Below, piece after piece: positions 35,345 through 39,720 of a stretch of 39,720 bases of DNA (the first letter of the stretch is position 1; the number at the start of each line of letters is the position of its first letter). The notes under the pieces are model-generated. The model did not search any database, was not told the origin of the DNA, and was given only the letters and a program-made list of their open reading frames with translations. The position numbers were made by a program, and so were the translations under genes. The DNA is from Caryophanon sp. (GTDB lineage Bacteria > Bacillota > Bacilli > Bacillales_A > Planococcaceae): the NCBI GenBank assembly GCA_018384745.1, contig JAHAYH010000134.1, positions 1-39,720 of the forward strand, given 5' to 3'.

Positions 35345-36049
35345 TTAACCGTGTAAGCCACACTCTGTTTTTCCTTGCCCAGACCAACGACCTGCGCGTA
35401 AATCTTCTTCTGTAAATGCTGGATTTGTGCATGGTGCGCACCCGATTGACGGATAGCCGCGATCATGCAAAACGTTATAATCAAGCTCATTGCGGCTGAC
35501 GTAGCGCCATACATCTTTCCACGTCCAATGAATGAGCGGGCAAATTTTAATCGATTCAAAACGCGTATCTAAATTAATGAAATTCGTATTGGCACGCGTC
35601 GGTCCTTGCTCACGACGCAGCCCTGAAATCCATGCAATCGCTTCGCTTAACGATTCATCAAGCGGCTCAATTTTACGCACTTTACAACATTGGTTCGGGT
35701 TTGTTTCCCATAGCTTGTCACCGTATTGCTCCGCTTGCTGTTCAAGCGTTAACTTCGGCTGCTTTAGTTCAATGCGTAACTGCGGATAACGCGCCTGTAC
35801 TTTTTCAATGACATCATATGTTTCTTGGAAATGTTTATTCGTATCTAAAAAGACGATTTTTGCATCGGGTTTTACCTTTGCAATTAAGTCAATTAGCACA
35901 ATGCCCTCGATCCCGAAACTGCAAGCATACACAACCTCATCTCCATATGTTTCATACGCCCATTCCAGCGTATGAAGCGCTCCTTTATACGTATCGTCTA
36001 CGTCAAAGTCACGCGCAGGTTGTTGTTGCCACGTATCAAACGTTAGCAT
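35345..36049 (-). CDS. cysH: Phosphoadenylyl/adenylyl-sulfate reductase (4Fe-4S type)
   Basis: A 234-residue PAPS/APS reductase giving sulfite, with thioredoxin as donor. Cys121-Cys122 (NQCCKVRK) and Cys204/Cys207 (GCAPCT) are the cluster ligands of APS-type reductases, and Cys230 in the tail KTECGLHG is catalytic. The ATP-pyrophosphatase fold shows [14 protein letters not shown] and [13 protein letters not shown]. subtilis CysH, also of this type, can use both APS and PAPS. It is the first gene of the unit; the ATG follows GGAGGGGGAGCACT. A sulfate permease gene (cysP), present in the Bacillus operon, is absent here. Confidence 0.96.
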   Translation of the reverse strand: MLTFDTWQQQPARDFDVDDTYKGALHTLEWAYETYGDEVVYACSFGIEGIVLIDLIAKVKPDAKIVFLDTNKHFQETYDVIEKVQARYPQLRIELKQPKLTLEQQAEQYGDKLWETNPNQCCKVRKIEPLDESLSEAIAWISGLRREQGPTRANTNFINLDTRFESIKICPLIHWTWKDVWRYVSRNELDYNVLHDRGYPSIGCAPCTNPAFTEEDLRAGRWSGQGKTECGLHG

Positions 36050-36224
36050 AGTGCTCCCCCTCCTTTACTGGCAAAGCAACTGTAACGACTTTACCAACTA
36101 TCCTTATTCATAAAGTATGTTTTAAATTGAAAGTGAGGGCTCTCGAAAAAATGACCGTTTCAAACCATTTGTATGCGAGAGCCTCTAGTTGTTCTAGTCA
36201 GCTTTTAATTCATACTATTTCACT
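36050..36224 (-). promoter_or_regulatory. Long structured 5' leader of cysH-sat-cysC
   Basis: About 175 nt between the predicted start point and cysH. It can form a long-range helix GGCTCTCG / CGAGAGCC (36137-36144 with 36175-36182) enclosing an inner hairpin AAATG..CATTT with GTTTGAAAC. No T run follows, so it is not a simple terminator. It has no S-box or T-box core. Candidate regulatory RNA element. Confidence 0.45.
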
Positions 36225-36233
36225 AAGGTTAGT
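36222..36233. promoter_or_regulatory. Dyad overlapping the cysH -10 box
   Basis: ACTAA-GG-TTAGT lies at the -10/start region, within a larger inverted repeat ATACTA (36213-36218) / TAGTAT (36230-36235). Possible operator for a sulfur regulator such as CymR or CysL; the assignment is not secure. Confidence 0.4.
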
Positions 36234-36259
36234 ATAAGTAATAAGCGACGCGATGTCAA
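36231..36259 (-). promoter_or_regulatory. Strong SigA promoter of cysH-sat-cysC
   Basis: -35 TTGACA (36259-36254), 17-bp spacer, -10 TATACT (36236-36231). Confidence 0.85.
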
Positions 36260-36287
36260 CGTATATTCTTAAAATATTCTGTTTTTT

Positions 36288-36623
36288 CTAATTAGCATGA
36301 TTAATACATGTCAGTGCAGTCGGCAATGCTTCTAGTCGCTCATACGGAATACTTTCACCGCATTGTGTACACGTCCCGTATGTGCCCGCTTCGATCGCAG
36401 CTAACGCTTCATCGATTTTTTCAAGCTCCTCATCACGTTGCTCATCGAGTGCTTGCTCGACATATTCATCCGCTAATTCCGTTCCTTGATCGGCTGGATG
36501 GTTATCGACACCTTCTAATTCTTCCAGTTCTTCTTCGCCTTCATGAAGTGCGTTGCTCGCGACAATCGATTCCTTTTCCTCTAGTAATCGCGCTTGCAAT
36601 GCTTGTAATTGTTGTTCTGTCAT
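36288..36623 (-). CDS. TraR/DksA-type zinc finger protein (YteA-like)
   Basis: A 111-residue acidic protein. An N-terminal coiled coil of two helices (residues about 1-78, rich in Glu/Leu, with DNHPADQGTELADEY between them) precedes a C4-type finger: Cys85, Cys88, Cys106 and, in the fourth place, His109 (CTQC ... CINH). The C-x2-H end is usual in YteA/YocK homologues of Bacillales. DksA relatives enter the secondary channel of RNA polymerase, but such activity has not been assumed here. The start ATG at 36623 follows AAGGGGG. It is separated from the MerR gene by a terminator. Confidence 0.85.
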   Translation of the reverse strand: MTEQQLQALQARLLEEKESIVASNALHEGEEELEELEGVDNHPADQGTELADEYVEQALDEQRDEELEKIDEALAAIEAGTYGTCTQCGESIPYERLEALPTALTCINHAN

Positions 36624-36693
36624 TCGTCATAACCCCCTTCGTTGTATTACGAATAAAATTCCTGCTTTTCGTTCGTTTTAAACATCATAAAAA

Positions 36694-36721
36694 AGCGACT
36701 ACCTTATGACAGGTAATCGCT
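36694..36721 (-). terminator. Terminator after the MerR/TipAS gene
   Basis: On the minus strand AGCGATTACCT, loop GTCATA, AGGTAGTCGCT (one G.U pair), then TTTTTATG. Confidence 0.8.
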
Positions 36722-36727
36722 CTTTCC

Positions 36728-37480
36728 TTATTCGTTTGTATACTGTTGAATCGCTTTGTACAGCAGCTGTGTTGCGCCTTCTCCTGCGCGCTTGTCGTAA
36801 TACTGCGTAAAGCGCTCATCGGCTATATACATTTCGCTTAAACCGCGATGGGCTTGCTTCGTATATTTTGGCCAATACATGCTTAACCAACGCTTATGCA
36901 GCTCTGCGATTTCTAGCATTGTCTCTTCCTCTTCGTGCACTAACATATCCGCTAACAGCGCAAAAAGCTGATTTTCTAATTGCGTCGCGCCTTCATATTG
37001 CTCCGGTGTCATTTGTTTAAACTGGCCATATGCAGACATGACCGATTGTTTACCGTATTTTTCGCGAATTTCTTCGCCATATAACACCTCGTTTTCATCG
37101 ATCTTTTGTTGCTTAAAGCCTTCAAACTGTTCATTTGTTGTCATCGTAATTTCTCCTTTTACATAACGTAATGTGCGCTTTACCGTCTCCATTTGTTGTG
37201 CGAGCGTTTGCTGTTGTTGCTGCAGCTGTTTTAAATGCTGTGCTAACGCCTCTTGTACATCGAATGATGGATTGTACAATAGCTCTTGAATAGCAGTAAG
37301 CGACAGCCCCATTTGCTTATACAACATAATTTGCTGTAGCACGAGGGTTTGCGACTGTTCGTACATGCGATACCCTGCGTCACTGTACGCAGCTGGCTGC
37401 AATAAACCAATCGCATCGTAATGGCGCAATGTACGCGTCGAAACCCCTGACATGCTCGCAAGCGCCGTAATTGATAACAT
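36728..37480 (-). CDS. MerR family regulator with TipAS domain (Mta/TipA-like)
   Basis: A 250-residue transcription factor. Residues 1-70 form the MerR winged helix (ALASMSGVSTRTLRHYDAIGL then PAAYSDAGYRMYEQSQ). A long coiled-coil dimerisation helix (about 75-110, glutamine-rich) follows, and residues about 130-250 are a TipAS drug-binding domain (LYGEEIREKYGKQSV, then HKRWLSMYWPKYT and MYIADERFTQYYD). Relatives (TipA of Streptomyces, Mta of Bacillus) bind hydrophobic or peptide antibiotics and activate efflux genes. The ATG follows GGAGGTGAGCGC. Its own promoter has the 19-bp spacer expected of a MerR target, so it is probably autoregulated. No efflux gene is adjacent; the MFS gene is 24 kb away. 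Confidence 0.9.
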   Translation of the reverse strand: MLSITALASMSGVSTRTLRHYDAIGLLQPAAYSDAGYRMYEQSQTLVLQQIMLYKQMGLSLTAIQELLYNPSFDVQEALAQHLKQLQQQQQTLAQQMETVKRTLRYVKGEITMTTNEQFEGFKQQKIDENEVLYGEEIREKYGKQSVMSAYGQFKQMTPEQYEGATQLENQLFALLADMLVHEEEETMLEIAELHKRWLSMYWPKYTKQAHRGLSEMYIADERFTQYYDKRAGEGATQLLYKAIQQYTNE

Positions 37481-37500
37481 GCGCTCACCTCCATGGACTT

Positions 37501-37531
37501 ATGATACACATTGACGTAACGTAAAGGTCAA
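37501..37531 (-). promoter_or_regulatory. MerR-type promoter with 19-bp spacer and operator dyad
   Basis: -35 TTGACC (37531-37526), 19-bp spacer, -10 TATCAT (37506-37501). The spacer contains the dyad ACGT-A-ACGT with partly symmetric flanks. Over-long spacers of 19 bp are the hallmark of promoters untwisted by MerR-family activators. Confidence 0.75.
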
Positions 37532-37535
37532 GCGT

Positions 37536-38969
37536 TTATTCGTATTTTTTGCGACGATATTTACGGCCAAACGTTTGCAATCCTCGGTAAGCTGTACGAC
37601 CAACGATTGTGAACGATAGCACAATACCCGTAATACCGAGTACCCACGCAATCCATTCAAACACCGTATATCCTGCAAGCTTACCCCAATCAATCGATCC
37701 TTTCCAGTCATCAATAACCACATTCATACCATAAATACCCGAAACGACGGTATAAACAGTCAAAATGAATAGGAATGTACTTTGACGCTCATCCTCTTGG
37801 TCTTCCTGCAGGCGATATAATTCTTCTAACGTCGCTTTAATTTCTTTATATTGCTCCGTAATTCGAAAATGCTTGCGTAAAAGTGCGGAAGCTTCTCGTC
37901 CTTCTGAACGCACAATCACTTCATCAAAATAATACCGCGATGAAAATTTCGTAATGCGCTCAATCAGTTCATCCACGACAAACTTTTCTTTGCCCCAACG
38001 AATTTCACTATGCTCAAACGTTAATTTCAGCAGCATAATTTTATAAAAATAATTCAGCACTACCGTATAATAATCGACGCTATAAAACTCGCATACGCGC
38101 GCATACGCATCATGCTCAGATTGCGTCGTCACCTGCATATGTGCGCGGTTAGACGTGACGCGATACGTTTGTGGCGCCCATCGCTTTAACACGTGTGCTT
38201 CAATGTACTGTTCGATATACCCCATATTACTAGCTGACACGAACGGCTCATTCATCGCATCCGTTCCATCTAACTGACCGATGCGAAACAACAGCACATC
38301 ATCAATCTGCGTCCCTTCTTCTAAACGAACGAAGCCGCTCACAAACATGCGCTCATCTTCAAAAAATGGCATATGTGAGTATTCATCTCCAAGCTTCTCG
38401 TAATCGACAAAAAAGCGCGATAAAAATGGCAAAAACTGCTGGCGAATAAGCTCATCTGTTTGTCGATAATGCGCTTCATTATACGTAATCGTCGCTCCTT
38501 TTTCCTCCTTCACATGCGGGACGAGCACGCGGAAAAAATGGCAAAAATCGAGCGCATCTGTCGCCGTCATACGATGTCGCAGCGCTGTACGAATAACGAT
38601 GAACGCAATGCCAAACGGACATACAATTAAATCGACGCTGCTAATTGTAAATGGAATCGTTCGCCCTCGCACATGCATCGTTGCATCCGTGTTCCATGCT
38701 TTTGAAAAGCGCGAAAATCCGCGATCTTCCCAATGGTTCGGAAACAGTTTATCCTCAATAAACGGATAAAAAAACTGCGTTAACCCCTCGTGTGAAATCG
38801 CATGTCCTGCGTAGTATTCCTTTTTCGGCTCATCTTCAATATGAAAAAATGAAAAGCCATGTTGCTGCGCTGTTGTAATGAGCTGTTCACGCTTTGCCAT
38901 ACTGTACGTAATTGGGTAATAAAAAATCAATTCTGCACTTTCAACTGTTGCCTGCTTCACATCAATCAT
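37536..38969 (-). CDS. CorA-like membrane protein with uncharacterised N-terminal region
   Basis: A 477-residue protein not recognised as a named family over most of its length. The C-terminus has two membrane helices (about 398-414 and 435-458), and the first ends in YGMN (Gly414-Met415-Asn416), the selectivity motif of CorA-type Mg2+/divalent channels. As in CorA, a long predicted helix (KATLEELYRLQEDQEDERQS and upstream) leads into the first membrane segment. The N-terminal 370 residues are soluble and lack obvious catalytic motifs. It may be a divalent-ion channel or a relative with another role. The start is the ATG at 38969, six bases after GAGGTG; a GTG three codons earlier overlaps that site. 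Its stop lies just before the merR promoter. Confidence 0.7.
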   Translation of the reverse strand: MIDVKQATVESAELIFYYPITYSMAKREQLITTAQQHGFSFFHIEDEPKKEYYAGHAISHEGLTQFFYPFIEDKLFPNHWEDRGFSRFSKAWNTDATMHVRGRTIPFTISSVDLIVCPFGIAFIVIRTALRHRMTATDALDFCHFFRVLVPHVKEEKGATITYNEAHYRQTDELIRQQFLPFLSRFFVDYEKLGDEYSHMPFFEDERMFVSGFVRLEEGTQIDDVLLFRIGQLDGTDAMNEPFVSASNMGYIEQYIEAHVLKRWAPQTYRVTSNRAHMQVTTQSEHDAYARVCEFYSVDYYTVVLNYFYKIMLLKLTFEHSEIRWGKEKFVVDELIERITKFSSRYYFDEVIVRSEGREASALLRKHFRITEQYKEIKATLEELYRLQEDQEDERQSTFLFILTVYTVVSGIYGMNVVIDDWKGSIDWGKLAGYTVFEWIAWVLGITGIVLSFTIVGRTAYRGLQTFGRKYRRKKYE

Positions 38970-39596
38970 GCGCTTCACCTCTTGTTACTCTTTCTCCCAT
39001 TCATCTAACAATTAAACTCCGATAAAGGCATTAATTTCTTTCCTATTTATATAGATGAACGTACTATTAGTAATACGCTATCTATATTCTCATGCGGAAG
39101 CAATTAAAAAGTATTTGTACGATGTGACATAGCAAATGCATTGTATTTATACAAAATTGGCACGGTTCGATTATGGAGTGATTATTGTGAAAAAGAAGAT
39201 TACATTATACGTGGAAATTTTATCTTTACAACTTAACGTTCAAAACCTTTTGTGGCTAAACTTGTTACAAGTCCGCACCAGCTAATATGATCATGAATGT
39301 AAAAACATTCCTTCAAATTATTGCTAAACAGACGGCATAGATGGATCCGTCATTATATGCTCGAGGCTTTTTTGCTATTTAGTTGCATGACAAAACGGTT
39401 TTATTGGGAACGAGTGTGATGAGATTTTAAAGAGGGAAGTTCGTTATTCGAGCTGTTGTAAGGTGTAACGTACAGTTAGTGTGAATCGTTAAGATGCGCT
39501 ATTACAAGCATTCAGTAAATTATAAGCAGCCTAGTTTTAAATGAATTTAGCCATATCAGTTTTGAGTATGGTCTATATTTTTATTTTAAGCAAAAT
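38970..39596. other. Gene-poor intergenic region upstream of the CorA-like gene
   Basis: About 630 bases, more A/T-rich than the genes around it. No convincing gene is seen. A 32-residue reading (39187-39285, GTG start after GGAG) is present but not recognised. Other items are a dyad TTGTAT-TT-ATACAA (39141-39154), a hairpin GAATGT/ACATTC (39295-39310) and another, GACGG/CCGTC (39331-39351). It may hold remnants of lost genes. Confidence 0.4.
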
Positions 39597-39634
39597 AAAA
39601 AGACATGTAACGATTGCTCGTTACACGTCTTTTT
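39597..39634 (-). terminator. Terminator of the tRNA operon
   Basis: On the minus strand AAAAGACGTGTAACG, loop, CGTTACATGTCTTTT (one G.U pair), then a T-rich tract. Confidence 0.85.
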
Positions 39635-39638
39635 CGTA

Positions 39639-39710
39639 TGACCCGTACGGGATTCGAACCCGTGTTACCGCCGTGAAAGGGCGGTGTCTTAACCACTTGA
39701 CCAACGGGCC
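39639..39710 (-). tRNA. tRNA-Glu (anticodon UUC)
   Basis: A 72-nt tRNA read on the minus strand. Acceptor arms are GGCCCGT and ACGGGTC, the D arm region is TGGTCAAGTGGTTAAGACA, the anticodon stem-loop CCGCC-CTTTCAC-GGCGG (anticodon TTC), and the T arm CGGGTTCGAATCCCG. The CCA end is not encoded. The U34 wobble base of this tRNA is a known target of the mnm5s2U pathway (mnmL/mnmM are in this window). Confidence 0.98.
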
Positions 39711-39712
39711 TC

Positions 39713-39720
39713 TGGCGGAG
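39713..39720 (-). tRNA. Edge of a further tRNA gene (3' end with CCA), probably tRNA-Ser
   Basis: On the minus strand the eight bases CTCCGCCA, two bases before tRNA-Glu, look like an acceptor 3' end with an encoded CCA. Bacillus clusters often run Asn-Ser-Glu, and tRNA-Ser ends this way. The rest is beyond the window. Confidence 0.45.

Noticed and set aside
35323-35559. 79-residue N-terminal extension of sat
   Set aside because: It runs through the end of cysH in another frame; the ATG at 35322 follows GAGGAGG and gives the normal Sat start.
39187-39285. 32-residue reading in the right-hand intergenic region
   Set aside because: A GGAG and GTG are present but no recognised homology or terminator; too weak to call a gene.
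1-39720. Prophage, insertion sequence, integron, CRISPR or defence island
   Set aside because: No transposase, integrase, cas, toxin-antitoxin or restriction genes and no long repeats were seen; the gene order follows the Bacillales core chromosome.

Overview
The window is an ordinary-looking chromosomal stretch of a low-to-moderate GC Gram-positive bacterium of the order Bacillales, most likely the Planococcaceae/Caryophanaceae (Kurthia, Lysinibacillus, Caryophanon group). The evidence is strong AGGAGG-type ribosome binding sites, TTG/GTG starts, SigA promoters, a T-box and a SAM-I riboswitch, and gene content that follows the ytg-ytf-ytq-ytp-yto-metK-pckA-ytm-ytk-men block of Bacillus subtilis. 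Species assignment is inference. I see no prophage, insertion sequence, integron, CRISPR array or defence island. The interest lies mainly in regulatory sequences and a few odd proteins.

Layout. 1-2118 (minus): 16S rRNA pseudouridine synthase (cut by the left edge) and a MurJ/YtgP lipid II flippase. 2325-5741 (plus): HI0933-family flavoprotein and a membrane chemoreceptor. 5779-8177 (minus): Na/Pi cotransporter-like protein, SRPBCC protein and a 63-residue orphan. 8308-12227 (minus): leuS with a leucine T-box leader, preceded by an MFS transporter whose own leader holds a terminator. 12429-13959 (plus): mnmL-mnmM, the tRNA wobble-uridine pair. 14011-16533 (minus): alanine/glycine:cation symporter and an alpha/beta hydrolase that lacks its nucleophile serine. 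16657-17181 (plus): gamma-carbonic anhydrase. 17292-18923 (minus): metK under a SAM-I riboswitch, divergent from pckA (19101-20690), which carries CcpN-like operators. 20861-22953 (plus): yisL and a soluble PAS-PAS chemoreceptor. 22987-24226 (minus): ytmA-like peptidase/hydrolase and ytkD Nudix hydrolase. 24343-27094 (plus): YtzI-like peptide, yidD, a zinc-binding lipoprotein under a probable Zur box, and a DAO-type flavoprotein. 27111-33384 (minus): menaquinone genes menF-menD-menH-menB-menE. 33580-36049 (minus): sulfate assimilation cysH-sat-cysC. 36288-38969 (minus): YteA zinc-finger protein, MerR/TipAS regulator with a 19-bp-spacer promoter, and a CorA-like membrane protein. 39639-39720 (minus): tRNA-Glu(UUC) and the edge of a further tRNA gene.

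How the parts fit. Sulfate assimilation (cysH, sat, cysC), methionine activation (metK) and the SAM-dependent enzymes mnmL/mnmM form a sulfur/SAM theme. pckA marks gluconeogenesis and the men genes the respiratory quinone. mnmL/mnmM are expected to act on tRNAs such as the tRNA-Glu(UUC) encoded at the right edge.

Best candidates for a second look: the GQGLG alpha/beta hydrolase, the CorA-like GMN protein with an uncharacterised N-terminal region, the MFS attenuator-like leader, the znuA terminator that buries the ribosome binding site of the next gene, the structured cysH leader, and the putative Zur, CcpN, MerR and MarR-type operators.
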